A stretch of DNA of 64,000 bases from JAJEEA01 sp965243615 (GTDB lineage Bacteria > Acidobacteriota > Vicinamibacteria > Vicinamibacterales > UBA8438). Under the pieces are notes generated by a model. It was not told the origin of the DNA, did no database searches, and was given only the letters and a program-made list of their open reading frames with translations. The translations under genes were made by a program, and so were the position numbers. The stretch covers positions 4,278,001-4,342,000 of the forward strand of contig CBDEVO010000003.1 of NCBI GenBank assembly GCA_965243615.1, given 5' to 3'. Below are positions 49,207 to 57,919 of this stretch, in pieces (within the stretch, counting starts at the first letter, position 1; each line of letters begins with the position of its first letter).

Positions 49207-49707
49207 ATGCGCACTGACAAGATCTACCTGGTGGGGTTCATGGGCGCCGGCAAGAGCAGCGTCGCCGGCGCACTCGGTGAGAAGCTGGGTTGGCGCGTCG
49301 AGGACGTCGACGAACTCATCGAGCAGCGCGAGCGCATGACCGTCGCCGACATCTTCGCGCGGTGCGGAGAGGCCTACTTCCGGCGGGTGGAACGGTCGGT
49401 GCTGGCCGCCCAGGTCCCGGTGCGGCACGCGGTCGTCGCGACCGGCGGGGGCACCTACGCGGACTCCGCCAACCGTTCCCTGATCGATCGGGACGGCGTC
49501 TCGATCTGGCTTGATGTATCCTTGTCACAGGTCATCGAGCGATTGCCGAGCGACGGAAGACGACCGCTGGCTGTCGATCGTGCCGGCATGGCGCGGCTCT
49601 TCCGCGACCGGCAGGCCGCCTACCGGCGCGCCCATCTCCGGCTGGATGCCGGCGCAGCGTCGGTCGGCGAGATCGTCGAACGGATCATCGACCGGCTGAA
49701 CGTATAG
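49207..49707 (+). CDS. aroK: Shikimate kinase
   Basis: This phosphorylates shikimate using ATP. The 166-residue protein has Walker A GFMGAGKSS near residue 10, the shikimate-binding DVDELIE, the ATGGGTYAD loop, and the lid region DGRRPLAVDR. ATG 49207 gives the usual short N-terminus; ATG 49192 would add five residues. It follows aroA on the same strand. Confidence 0.94.
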   Translation: MRTDKIYLVGFMGAGKSSVAGALGEKLGWRVEDVDELIEQRERMTVADIFARCGEAYFRRVERSVLAAQVPVRHAVVATGGGTYADSANRSLIDRDGVSIWLDVSLSQVIERLPSDGRRPLAVDRAGMARLFRDRQAAYRRAHLRLDAGAASVGEIVERIIDRLNV

Positions 49708-49819
49708 CCGGCCGACCTGGTGGATAGCCGACCGGCTCGATGCCCGGCATCCGGCGGTGAGACCGCGCGCGGCGCCTGGACCGACGAGGCGCGTCCGCGG
49801 CGAGGCGGGGCCGTTCCCG

Positions 49820-50569
49820 ATGCGCTTCCTGATTCTCAGCGACATACACGGCAACATCGACGCCCTCGACGCGGTACTCGCCCGCTCGCCGCCCGAGTCC
49901 TACGACCGGTTGCTCGTGCTGGGCGATCTGGTCGGCTATTGCGCCAACCCGAACGAGGTCGTCGAGCGCATCTTCCAGCTCGAGCCGGACGTGATCATCC
50001 GGGGCAACCACGACAAGGTCTCGACCGGCGTGGTGGAACCCGACGACTTCCGCCGCATCGCGGCGGAGGCGGCGCGCTGGACCCACAAGGCCCTCACCCC
50101 CGAGAACCGCGAGCGGGTGGCGGCGCTGCCGGCGGGACCCAAGCGGGTGAACCGCGAGATAGAGGTGTGTCACGGCACGCCGTCGAACGAGGACACCTAC
50201 ATCACCGACGAAGAGGACGCGGTCCGGGCCTTCGAAGCCTCACGCCGCCCCATCTGCTTCTTCGGCCACACCCACGTACCGGTGGCCTACGTGCAGCGAG
50301 GCTCCGACGTGGCGGCCACCCACCCCATACCGGGCGGGCCCGACACGACCGTCATCAACGTGGACAAGAAGTGGCGCTACCTCGTCAACCCGGGCTCGGT
50401 GGGGCAACCCCGCGACACCGACTCGCGGGCGTCCTACGCGGTCTACGACTCGAGGACGCCGAGCATCGAGATCCGGCGCGTGACCTATCGCATCGACCTG
50501 GCACAACAGCGCATCACCGAGGTGGGGCTTCCCGAGAGCCTCGCCTTCAGGCTCGGCCTGGGTCGCTAG
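49820..50569 (+). CDS. Metallophosphoesterase (YfcE/ApaH-like superfamily)
   Basis: The 249-residue protein has the full two-metal motif set: SDIHGNIDAL, GDLVGYCANPNE, IIRGNHDKVS, CHGTPSNE and FFGHTHVPVAY. Similar proteins are phosphodiesterases of unknown physiological substrate. ATG 49820 places MRFLILSDIHGN at the N-terminus, as is standard. It ends a plus-strand run with aroA and aroK. Confidence 0.9.
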   Translation: MRFLILSDIHGNIDALDAVLARSPPESYDRLLVLGDLVGYCANPNEVVERIFQLEPDVIIRGNHDKVSTGVVEPDDFRRIAAEAARWTHKALTPENRERVAALPAGPKRVNREIEVCHGTPSNEDTYITDEEDAVRAFEASRRPICFFGHTHVPVAYVQRGSDVAATHPIPGGPDTTVINVDKKWRYLVNPGSVGQPRDTDSRASYAVYDSRTPSIEIRRVTYRIDLAQQRITEVGLPESLAFRLGLGR

Positions 50570-50580
50570 CGACGCTAGCG

Positions 50581-50607
50581 GCCGCCCCCCGACGCCGGCG
50601 GGGCGGC
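50581..50607. terminator. GC hairpin between convergent genes
   Basis: GCCGCCCC (50581-50588) pairs with GGGGCGGC (50600-50607). It lies between the end of the phosphoesterase gene and the end of the ccm operon, where a bidirectional terminator is expected; no U tract is present. Confidence 0.4.
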
Positions 50608-50614
50608 ACGGGGG

Positions 50615-50770
50615 TCAGGCCTCCCGGGCCTTCTTCCGGGCGGCGCGCTCCTCGCGGCGACGCAACTCTGCCGCGTAGGCGTCCGCGGCGGCGCGGGACC
50701 CGAGGATCCAGCCGACCACCAGCCCCAGCAGCAGGATGGCGGGAATATAGACGAAGTGTCCGGCGGGCAT
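50615..50770 (-). CDS. Small single-pass membrane protein, last gene of the ccm operon
   Basis: The 51-residue protein begins MPAGHFVYIPAILLLGLVVG, one membrane helix, followed by a charged AAELRRREERAARKKAREA helix. It lies 14 bp after ccmD on the same strand. The shape (one helix and a basic cytoplasmic coil) is like CcmD itself, so it could be a second CcmD-like subunit or a stabiliser. No named family is recognised. Confidence 0.6.
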   Translation of the reverse strand: MPAGHFVYIPAILLLGLVVGWILGSRAAADAYAAELRRREERAARKKAREA

Positions 50771-50784
50771 CGTCGACGGGAGCC

Positions 50785-51057
50785 TCAGCCGTGGTCGCGG
50801 TCTCCGATGCGGCGGGTCACGTCGGCGAGCTCGGCCTCGACGGTGCCCAGCCGCTGCCAGATGGTCCACAGGTAGCCGACGGCGATGGCCCAGACGACGG
50901 CGTAGGCGCCGGCCACCAGCGGCGCCGCCGGCATCTGGTCCTCCGGCGGTATGTCGTCCATCGGCACGAAGCCGTCCTGGGCCGCGGTCGTGGCGGGCTG
51001 GGCGGCATCGAGCACCGCCATGCCCGCCGCCACGCCGACGACCAGTCCCAACGCCAT
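50785..51057 (-). CDS. ccmD: CcmD-family protein (haem exporter small subunit)
   Basis: The 90-residue protein has a signal-like N-terminal helix and then AGAYAVVWAIAVGYLWTIWQ, followed by a charged helix, the pattern of CcmD proteins that release holo-CcmE from CcmC/AB. Compared with proteobacterial CcmD it has an extra N-terminal hydrophobic segment (about residues 1-25). It sits between ccmC and the 51-residue gene. The identification rests on position and shape. Confidence 0.65.
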   Translation of the reverse strand: MALGLVVGVAAGMAVLDAAQPATTAAQDGFVPMDDIPPEDQMPAAPLVAGAYAVVWAIAVGYLWTIWQRLGTVEAELADVTRRIGDRDHG

Positions 51058-51122
51058 CACCCGGGGCACACCCCATCGAGACGCCGCCCGCCGCCACGCG
51101 CCGCGCAGACGCAGAATCCCCA

Positions 51123-51794
51123 CTAGTCCTCCTCCAACGCCAGGTAGAGACGATCGAGCGCCGCCCGCTGCTCTTCCAGCCGGGCCCGGGCCGCGAGCAG
51201 CGCCATGCACAGCACGATGAACCCGGCGAACGACCACCAGAGCGGGAGCCCGAAGTCGACCGGAAGCGTGGGCACCACCGACGTGCGGGGATGAACGGTG
51301 CGCCAGATCTCGGTCGAGACGTAGAGGAACGGCACGTTGGCCATGGCGAAGATGCCGACCCCCGCCGCGAGCCGATCGGAACCGGCCCCGCCGTACTGGC
51401 GCAGGAGCAGGTAGGCGACCAGGATCAGCTCCAGGATCACCGCCATCGTCAACCGGGCGTCCCACTGCCACCACACCCCCCACGCCTTGATTCCCCACAG
51501 CGGCCCGGTGATGAGCCCCATCAGCCCGAAGACCACCGCCAACTCGGCCGCCGAGACGGCGAGGCGGTCGGCCGCCGGCTTCCCCCGGAACAGGTACTGC
51601 ACGCTCGCGATGCCGAGCACGAAGACGGCGAGGAACATCGCCATCCACGCCGGGAAATGGAAGTAGAAGATCTTCTGGACCAGCCCCATCGTCGATTCGT
51701 AGGGGGCGCGGATGATGACGATGGGAGCGGTCACCAGGAAGAAGGCCGACAGGCCCGCGAGCACCGGAAAGAGGCGTCGGTTCATCGGTGTCAT
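51123..51794 (-). CDS. ccmC: Haem exporter permease CcmC
   Basis: CcmC presents haem to CcmE in cytochrome c maturation System I. The 223-residue protein has six hydrophobic segments and the tryptophan-rich motif WGIKAWGVWWQWDARLTMA near residue 115, with flanking His in FHFPAWMAMF and VHPRTSVV. ATG 51794 overlaps the ccmB stop by 4 bp (ATGA); a second ATG is at 51785. Confidence 0.94.
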   Translation of the reverse strand: MTPMNRRLFPVLAGLSAFFLVTAPIVIIRAPYESTMGLVQKIFYFHFPAWMAMFLAVFVLGIASVQYLFRGKPAADRLAVSAAELAVVFGLMGLITGPLWGIKAWGVWWQWDARLTMAVILELILVAYLLLRQYGGAGSDRLAAGVGIFAMANVPFLYVSTEIWRTVHPRTSVVPTLPVDFGLPLWWSFAGFIVLCMALLAARARLEEQRAALDRLYLALEED

Positions 51795-52474
51795 TCTGTC
51801 ATGACCGGCTCGAATGTCCATAGCGCGAGGGTCAGGAACACCGCGTCGAAGAAGAAGAGCAGGCCGATCCAGAGGCGCGCCATCGCGAGGTTCGGCTCGG
51901 GGTCGATGAGCACCGCGGTGCCGCTGACTCCCATGATCAGCACCGGGATGGTGACGGGGTACAGCAGCACCGGCAGCAGGACGGCGCGGCTGCGGGCGCG
52001 CACGAGCATCGCCGAGAACAGGGTCCCCACGCTGGCGAACCCGAGGGTGCCGAGCGACAGCAGCGCGAAGAGCCGGACCGGATGCCGGAACAGGGGGGCC
52101 TCGAACAGGAACGCGACCATGACCGTCACGATCGCCTCGACCACCGCCAGGAGCAGCAGCAGGCCCGCCAGCTTGCCGACGTAGATGGCGGGGCGGGCGA
52201 CCGGCGCCAGCAGCAGGCCGCGGAGGGCGTCGTGATACCGCTCGCGCTCGAAGGCGCGGCCGAGGGCCAGGGTGCCGGAGAAGGCGATGGCGATCCAGAG
52301 GATGCCCGCCGCCGCCCCCTCCACCGCGCGCCCGCCCCGGACGAAGCCGAACGAGAACACCAGCACGCAGGAGATGGCGAAGAAGACGGTCGTGAACAGC
52401 AGCTCGCGGCTGCGCGACTCGACCCGCAGGTCCTTGCGGACCACGAGCCACGCCACCCGCAGGAACTCCCTCAT
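51791..52474 (-). CDS. ccmB: Haem exporter permease CcmB
   Basis: The 227-residue membrane protein is the permease partner of CcmA in the CcmAB ATPase that drives holo-CcmE release. Six hydrophobic segments are visible. Motifs such as KDLRVESRSRELLFTT at the N-terminus and LLPVLLYPVTIPVLI in the middle are characteristic. Its start overlaps the ccmA stop by 4 bp and its stop overlaps the ccmC start. Confidence 0.94.
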   Translation of the reverse strand: MREFLRVAWLVVRKDLRVESRSRELLFTTVFFAISCVLVFSFGFVRGGRAVEGAAAGILWIAIAFSGTLALGRAFERERYHDALRGLLLAPVARPAIYVGKLAGLLLLLAVVEAIVTVMVAFLFEAPLFRHPVRLFALLSLGTLGFASVGTLFSAMLVRARSRAVLLPVLLYPVTIPVLIMGVSGTAVLIDPEPNLAMARLWIGLLFFFDAVFLTLALWTFEPVMTE

Positions 52475-53196
52475 CGCGTCCCCCCGGCCGCCACGGCGGC
52501 CCGGTACCGTTCGCGCAGCGTCCCCTCGCCCCCGAGGGGCCCCAGCCGGCCCCGGCGCAGCAGGAGCGCCCGGTCGAGGAGACCGTCGACGACATCGAGG
52601 TCGTGGGTGGCGAGCACGACGATGCGCCGCCGGGCCCGCAGGCCGCGCAGCCGATCGACCAGCTTGACGCACGACGCCTCGTCGAGCCCCGTGAACGGCT
52701 CGTCGAAGAGGGCCAGCCGCGGGTCGTGCAGCAACGCGCGCTCCAGGGCCAGCCGCTGCCGCATGCCGCGGGAGAAACCCTCCACGACGTCGTCGGCCCG
52801 ATCGTCGAGGCCGGCCCGGACGAGGGCGTCCGCGGCCGCGCGCCGGGGATCGTCGAGGCCGTGGAGCCCCGCGAAGAACTCCAGGTTCTCGCGCGCCGAA
52901 AGCTCGGGGTACAACTGCAGGTCGTGGGAAAGGAAACCGATGTTCGCGCGCAGGGCTGTCCCGGCCTCGCCGGCCGTCATCTCGCCGTAGCGCACGCTTC
53001 CCGCCGAGGGCGCGGCCAGGGTCGCGAGCACGGAAAGCAGGGTCGACTTGCCGGCGCCGTTCGGGCCGAGCAGCCCCACGATCTGGCCGGCCGCGCAGTC
53101 GAACGTCACGCGGGACAGGGCGCGGCGGCGCCCGAAATGGCGGGACACGCCGGTCACCGCGACGCGATCGAAATCGACGGGGTTCGGAGTCGGCAC
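52471..53196 (-). CDS. ccmA: Haem exporter ATP-binding protein CcmA
   Basis: The 241-residue ABC ATPase has Walker A LLGPNGAGKST near residue 45, the signature FSRGMRQRLALERAL, Walker B LALFDEPFTGLDE and switch ATHD. It powers CcmE release in System I. The start codon is GTG at 53196. It lies 160 bp downstream of the 404-residue accessory gene and overlaps ccmB. Confidence 0.94.
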   Translation of the reverse strand: MPTPNPVDFDRVAVTGVSRHFGRRRALSRVTFDCAAGQIVGLLGPNGAGKSTLLSVLATLAAPSAGSVRYGEMTAGEAGTALRANIGFLSHDLQLYPELSARENLEFFAGLHGLDDPRRAAADALVRAGLDDRADDVVEGFSRGMRQRLALERALLHDPRLALFDEPFTGLDEASCVKLVDRLRGLRARRRIVVLATHDLDVVDGLLDRALLLRRGRLGPLGGEGTLRERYRAAVAAGGTR

Positions 53197-53355
53197 GCCG
53201 CTCTCAGCACCCGACCGGCCCCGGTGCGGGTGCGCCGGTGCGCGGCCGGCGCCGGGCCCGGAGGCGGCGGGTCACCACCGAGGCCTCGCGGGCGGGCCGG
53301 CGCTCGCCGGGCGTGACGCGGCTCGGGGTCTCGCCACGGGCTGCCCGCCGCGCCC

Positions 53356-54570
53356 TCATGCCGGCGCCCGACCCGCGACGGCCGGCGCCGCGCCGACCGC
53401 CAGATCATCGTCCAGCTCCCGCAGCACGTTCTGTAGCTGGTCGATCAGCTCGGTGCGCCGCGTCCCGTACCGCGTGGACTTGATCCGGCCCTGCCGATGC
53501 TGGCGCTCCACCTTGACGAGGTCGGTGAACAGCTTCTCGCGGCGGCGCTCGAGGGCCTCGCGCCCGTCCGGCGCCGCCGGGCCTCCGGCCCCCGCCGACC
53601 CCACCATCCCGATGACGACGATGAGCGCCGACAACGCCAGGGTGACGATGCGCGGCCATCCGGCGTGGTGGGGCAGGCCGCTCAGCTCCAGGACCACCGG
53701 CTCTCCCGCCGGCACCCGCCGGCCGGCGCCCCAGATCAGGGCCGACAGACCGGTCTCCTCGGCCCCCATCTCTCCCCGCCGTTCGATCTGGGCCGACGCC
53801 ACGTCGAGCGCGCCCCACTGCTCGACGAAGACGAGCAACTGCTCGAAGTCCGCGGGAAAGACCTGCGACAGCACCAGGCCGTCGCCCGAGTAGGGCAGGA
53901 TGGAGGCCACGTGCACCGGCGTGACGCCCGGCTCGAACGCGCCCTGCACCCATACCCGCGGGCCGTCGACCAGGGTCCGAGGCGTCGATCCCCCCATCAC
54001 CGTCCCCGACTGGGCCCCCGGCGGCAGTCGGAACTCGAACGGCGGCTCGGGCTCGACGGGCCAGGGCGACTGGTTGAACACGTCGAGCAGGTAGTACAAC
54101 TCGATCTGCTCTTCGCCGAGCTCGACGTGGATGCGCGACTCCTGGCTCAGGGTCACCCGCCCGGGCCGCGCCGCGGGGCGGGCGTCGGCGGCGCCGGGGT
54201 CGCCCGACGCCCCGACCAGGAGGACCGCGACCCCGCCGCGTCCGGGCGCCGCGAAGGGCAGCGACTCGAGCGCGACCCCGTCGAGCTCGGTGGCCACCGT
54301 GACCTGCTCGCCCGGGTTCAGGGTGAGGAACGTGGCGCGGCCCTCCCCGTCGGTCTCCGCCGTCGACGCGCGGTCGCCGGCCCGCAGCTCGACCGTCTGT
54401 CCGGCGACGTTGTTCGCGAAGCTCCCGCGAATGACGCGCACGGTGATCGACCCGTCGGAGAGATTCGGGTCGGGGCGGGGAATCCCCGACATCTGCCGCG
54501 GGTCCGGCTGGGCCAGCGCGGACACGGCGAGGCAAAGCAGCAGCACGCCGGCGGCGACCGGGTTCGACAC
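53356..54570 (-). CDS. ccm-operon accessory protein: periplasmic domain, one membrane helix, CcmI-like helical tail
   Basis: The protein (404 residues from GTG 54570, chosen to put the signal sequence at the N-terminus; a GTG at 54669 overlapping the previous stop would add 33) has a signal peptide, a beta-rich periplasmic region with a carboxypeptidase-regulatory-like segment (DGSITVRVIRGSFANN), and a membrane helix PRIVTLALSALIVVIGMVG near residue 325. Its charged tail, LFTDLVKVERQHRQGRIKST, resembles the LKELEFDyxxGKxSxxDY motif of CcmI-type proteins. It lies between the zinc-ribbon gene and ccmA. I do not recognise the whole protein; a role in apocytochrome or haem handling is inferred from context. 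Confidence 0.7.
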   Translation of the reverse strand: MSNPVAAGVLLLCLAVSALAQPDPRQMSGIPRPDPNLSDGSITVRVIRGSFANNVAGQTVELRAGDRASTAETDGEGRATFLTLNPGEQVTVATELDGVALESLPFAAPGRGGVAVLLVGASGDPGAADARPAARPGRVTLSQESRIHVELGEEQIELYYLLDVFNQSPWPVEPEPPFEFRLPPGAQSGTVMGGSTPRTLVDGPRVWVQGAFEPGVTPVHVASILPYSGDGLVLSQVFPADFEQLLVFVEQWGALDVASAQIERRGEMGAEETGLSALIWGAGRRVPAGEPVVLELSGLPHHAGWPRIVTLALSALIVVIGMVGSAGAGGPAAPDGREALERRREKLFTDLVKVERQHRQGRIKSTRYGTRRTELIDQLQNVLRELDDDLAVGAAPAVAGRAPA

Positions 54571-54665
54571 GCCCGCCGCGCGCGATCTCGCGGGGCGTGC
54601 TCCCGGTCCGTGAGATGGGTTCTCCCCGCCGCCCCGGGCAACCCGAACATCGCCGGCGGCCGCGT

Positions 54666-55244
54666 TCACGCCACCGCCCCCGACAGCGTCGCACCGCATT
54701 CCTTGCAGAAGCGGGCGTCCCGGTCGTTGGAGGTCCCGCAGCGGCCGCAGGTCAGCGTCGCGACCTCGTGGGCGGGCGGCGGCGGCTCGGCGGGCCGGCC
54801 CAAACGCTCTTCCAGCTCGCGCTCGATCACGGCCAGGAAGTCGACCGCCTCGACGTCGAGCTGCTTCATGAGGCGAATCGCCCGCGCCCGCAGCCGCCGC
54901 CCCATCTCCTCGAAGTCGTCCTCGGACACCTTGCCCATCGCCCGGTCGAACTCGAGCTCCTTGATCGACCGCAGCACCAGCGTCTTCTCCCGCTCCACCG
55001 CGGCCCGGCTCCGCGAGCCGACCATCACCGTGGTCTCCTGGAAGGTGCTCTGCGTCAGCGGCATGATCGCCCGATAGATCATCAGCCCCACGAAGCCGGC
55101 CGCGCCCATGGCCAGGGTCAGCAGGATCGCGGCGACCGGGTCCGAGGGCCTCCCGACAACGAGCGCGACCGTGGCCGCCCCGAGGGCGACGAGGACGAAC
55201 AGGTGCCAGGGGCGGAAGGAGGAGGTGCCGAAGGCCCGCTTCAT
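54666..55244 (-). CDS. ccm-operon zinc-ribbon membrane protein with CcmI-like motif
   Basis: The 192-residue protein has two membrane helices (about 14-34 and 40-60), then LVLRSIKELEFDRAMGKVSE, very like the helical motif of CcmI/CycH N-termini, and ends in a zinc ribbon TCGRCGTSNDRDARFCKECG. Similar zinc-ribbon proteins occur in ccm operons of several phyla. The start is ATG 55244, with a GTG at 55250 as alternative. It lies 30 bp after the ccmF-ccmH gene and overlaps the next frame (GTGA). It may replace part of CcmI as a chaperone or scaffold; this is inference. Confidence 0.75.
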   Translation of the reverse strand: MKRAFGTSSFRPWHLFVLVALGAATVALVVGRPSDPVAAILLTLAMGAAGFVGLMIYRAIMPLTQSTFQETTVMVGSRSRAAVEREKTLVLRSIKELEFDRAMGKVSEDDFEEMGRRLRARAIRLMKQLDVEAVDFLAVIERELEERLGRPAEPPPPAHEVATLTCGRCGTSNDRDARFCKECGATLSGAVA

Positions 55245-55274
55245 GGACACGGTCGTTTGCGCCAGTGCAGGCTT

Positions 55275-57782
55275 CTAGTCGAGATCCCGGAGCTCGTCGT
55301 CCAGCCGCGCCTCGAGCCGGTCGCGCTCCGGGTCGGTCTCCCGGCCGTCGTCACCCGTCGCCGGCTGTCCGGGACGCGTCCAGCGCACCAGGGCGCCGCC
55401 CAGGGCCACCGCACCGGTCGCGGCCAGGAAGTACGGAAAGAGCCAGGCGAGGCGGTTGAACCCCTCGTCGAGGGGCGCGGCCAGCGCCTCCTGGCTCTGA
55501 TGCTTGTCGATGTAGAAGCGGAGCACCTCGTCGCGGGTCAGCCCCTCGGCGACGAGGTTCCTGAGCTCCGCGCGAGTGACGGAGGCTTCGGCGCACGTGC
55601 ACTCGGCGAGGATCTTCTTGCCGCACCCCGGACTGCCGCACATGCAGACCAGCGATCGCTGCAGGTCGAGCTCCAGGGCGCTGGCGGGGACGTTGGCGTC
55701 CTGCAGCGCGCCCTCGATCTGCGCCGGCTGGGCCGCGGCGCCTCCCGCCGCCAGCGCCGTCAGCCCGAACGCGAGCAACGCCGTCGTCGCCGTCGACGCG
55801 GTGGCCGCCCCCTCCGGCACCGTCGCCCCCGCGTAGGCGAAGGTACTCTCGGGCAGCAGCGCGAGGCCGGTGCCGAGGGCCAGCACCGTGAAGCCGAACC
55901 AGATCCAGTTCACGAGCGGGTTCACGGTGATCTGGAAGCTCGCGGCCTGATCGCTCAGCTCGTAGCCGGCGAGCACGATGTAGAGGTCGTCGGCGATGGT
56001 CCGCCGCATCGCGACCTCGGTCGTCGGCTCGGTCTCGTGCTTGAAGAAGAACCACCGCGCCGGATACAGCTCGCCGAGGACCTCGCCGTCCTCGAGCACC
56101 GTCATGTGCGCGGTGATCATCTGCTTCTGCGTGTCGGTGTTCTGGCTCAGCCGGTCGTAGCGCACGCTGTAGGGACCCAGCTCGTGGGTGTCTCCGGGCC
56201 GCAGGAGCACCTGCGAGTCGAGCTTGTAGCCGGCCCCCGCGAAGCCCAGGAACATCAGCACGATGCCCACGTGCACGACGTAGCCGCCGTAGCGGCGCCG
56301 GGACCGGGCCACGAGCCCGATCATCGCCGTCATCAGGTCGGTGCCCGTCGCCTCCCGCCGCACCCCCGCCCCGCGGATGAACTCCTGCCCGATGGTGCCG
56401 ACCACGAACGCGCACAGGGCGAAGCAGACTCCGGACACCCAGACCCGGAAGCCGAGGGCGTACAGCCCGGCCCCGGTCGCCAGCGCGAGCACCACCGGCC
56501 ACGTGAACTGGTAGAGCAGGTTCGAGGGCGACGACCGCCGCCACGCCAGCAGGGGCCCGATCCCGGTCAACGTGAGCAGGATGAGCCCGATCGGCAGCAT
56601 CCACTTCGTGAAGAACGGCGGCCCCACCGTCAGCCGCATCCCCGTGACCGCCTCGCTCAGGGTCGGGAACATCGTCGCGAACAGCACGAAGACGGCCGAG
56701 AACAGCAGGATCCAGTTGTTCACGAGGAACGCGGCCTCGCGGGAAACCCACGACTCGAGCTCGTTCCGGGCTCGCAACAGCGGCATCCGGTAGATCACGA
56801 GGCCGAAGCTGAAGACCAGCAGGACGATCATGAAGACCACGAACATCCACATCAGCGTCTCGTCCTGGCCGAACGCGTGCACCGACTGCACGATGCCCGA
56901 CCGGGTCATGAACGTCCCGAAGATGGTGAGGAAGAACGTCATGATGACGAGCGTCATGTTCCAGACGCGGAGCATGCTGCGCCGCTCCTGCACCATCACC
57001 GAGTGGAGGAACGCGGTGGCCGTGAACCACGGCAGCAGGCCCGCGTTCTCGACCGGGTCCCAGCCCCAGTAGCCGCCCCAGCCGAGCTCCTCGTAGGCCC
57101 AGATCATCCCCAGGGTCAGGCCCAGCGAGAGGAAGAGCCACGACATCATCGTCCACCGGCGCACCGCCCGCAGCCACGAGTCGTCGAGGTGCCCCGTGAT
57201 CAGCGCCGCGATCCCGAAGGCGAACGGAATCGTCATCCCGACGAAGCCCGTGTAGAGCGACGGCGGGTGAATCGCCATGTAGGGGTTCTGGAGCAGCGGG
57301 TTCAGCCCCCGCCCGTCCAGCGGCGCCTGCGTCAGATAGGTCGCGAACGGGTTCTTGTGCACGATCATCACGAACAGGAAGAACATCTGCACGACCGCGA
57401 TGACCGCGACGACGTAGGGGATCAGCTCGCGCTGCCGCTCCCGGTTCGAGTAGACCGCGGCCGACCCGAAGGCGGCGAGCAGGGTCACCCAGAACATGAT
57501 CGACCCGTCGAGCCCGCCCCAGTACGACGTGAACTGGTAGAACAGCGGCTGCGCCGAGTCGGAGTACTGGTCGACGTAGCGGATCGAGTAGTCCTCGGTG
57601 ATGAAGGCGTGGACGATGACCGCCGACGCCAGGAGCATCAGGGCGGTGACCAGGTACGAGGCGCCGATGCCACTCTCGATCAGGCGGGTGGAGCGGCGCC
57701 GCGCCCCCGCCACGGAGACGACGGCGGCGTAGGTGCAGACGACGAAGGCGGCCAGGAGGGTGAACGAGCCCAGGGATGCCAT
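55275..57782 (-). CDS. ccmF: CcmF-CcmH fusion: cytochrome c haem lyase core plus apocytochrome reductase-like domain
   Basis: The 835-residue protein joins two System I subunits. Residues 1-650 are CcmF, with many helices and the WWD haem-handling motif GWGGYWGWDPVENAGLLPWF near residue 240, and YGGYVVHVGIVLMFLG later. Residues 690-835 are a CcmH/NrfF-like domain, but the LRCxxCQ motif reads LVCMCGSPGCG (first Cys near 713), followed by ECTC, giving CxC plus extra cysteines; SVTRAELRNLVAEGLTRDEV then fits the three-helix CcmH fold. A membrane helix lies near residues 780-800. GAGGA nine bases before ATG 57782 supports the start. Separate CcmG and CcmI are not in the window. Confidence 0.92.
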   Translation of the reverse strand: MASLGSFTLLAAFVVCTYAAVVSVAGARRRSTRLIESGIGASYLVTALMLLASAVIVHAFITEDYSIRYVDQYSDSAQPLFYQFTSYWGGLDGSIMFWVTLLAAFGSAAVYSNRERQRELIPYVVAVIAVVQMFFLFVMIVHKNPFATYLTQAPLDGRGLNPLLQNPYMAIHPPSLYTGFVGMTIPFAFGIAALITGHLDDSWLRAVRRWTMMSWLFLSLGLTLGMIWAYEELGWGGYWGWDPVENAGLLPWFTATAFLHSVMVQERRSMLRVWNMTLVIMTFFLTIFGTFMTRSGIVQSVHAFGQDETLMWMFVVFMIVLLVFSFGLVIYRMPLLRARNELESWVSREAAFLVNNWILLFSAVFVLFATMFPTLSEAVTGMRLTVGPPFFTKWMLPIGLILLTLTGIGPLLAWRRSSPSNLLYQFTWPVVLALATGAGLYALGFRVWVSGVCFALCAFVVGTIGQEFIRGAGVRREATGTDLMTAMIGLVARSRRRYGGYVVHVGIVLMFLGFAGAGYKLDSQVLLRPGDTHELGPYSVRYDRLSQNTDTQKQMITAHMTVLEDGEVLGELYPARWFFFKHETEPTTEVAMRRTIADDLYIVLAGYELSDQAASFQITVNPLVNWIWFGFTVLALGTGLALLPESTFAYAGATVPEGAATASTATTALLAFGLTALAAGGAAAQPAQIEGALQDANVPASALELDLQRSLVCMCGSPGCGKKILAECTCAEASVTRAELRNLVAEGLTRDEVLRFYIDKHQSQEALAAPLDEGFNRLAWLFPYFLAATGAVALGGALVRWTRPGQPATGDDGRETDPERDRLEARLDDELRDLD

Positions 57783-57919
57783 CGTGATGAGTCCTCGCTG
57801 AGGAGTGTTCGAAAGCCCGTCGCGGACCGGGCGCGGTCACCCTGTGCGGGGCACGCCCGATCCGCGGACCTCATCCGGAGCGACGGCCCCGGCTCCCGTC
57901 CGGACCGGCCGGAGGAGCG

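Noticed and set aside
49759..49819. Extended N-terminus for the phosphoesterase (frame open from 49757)
   Set aside because: The family begins at MRFLILSDIHGN; the extra 21 codons are Pro/Arg-rich without conservation.
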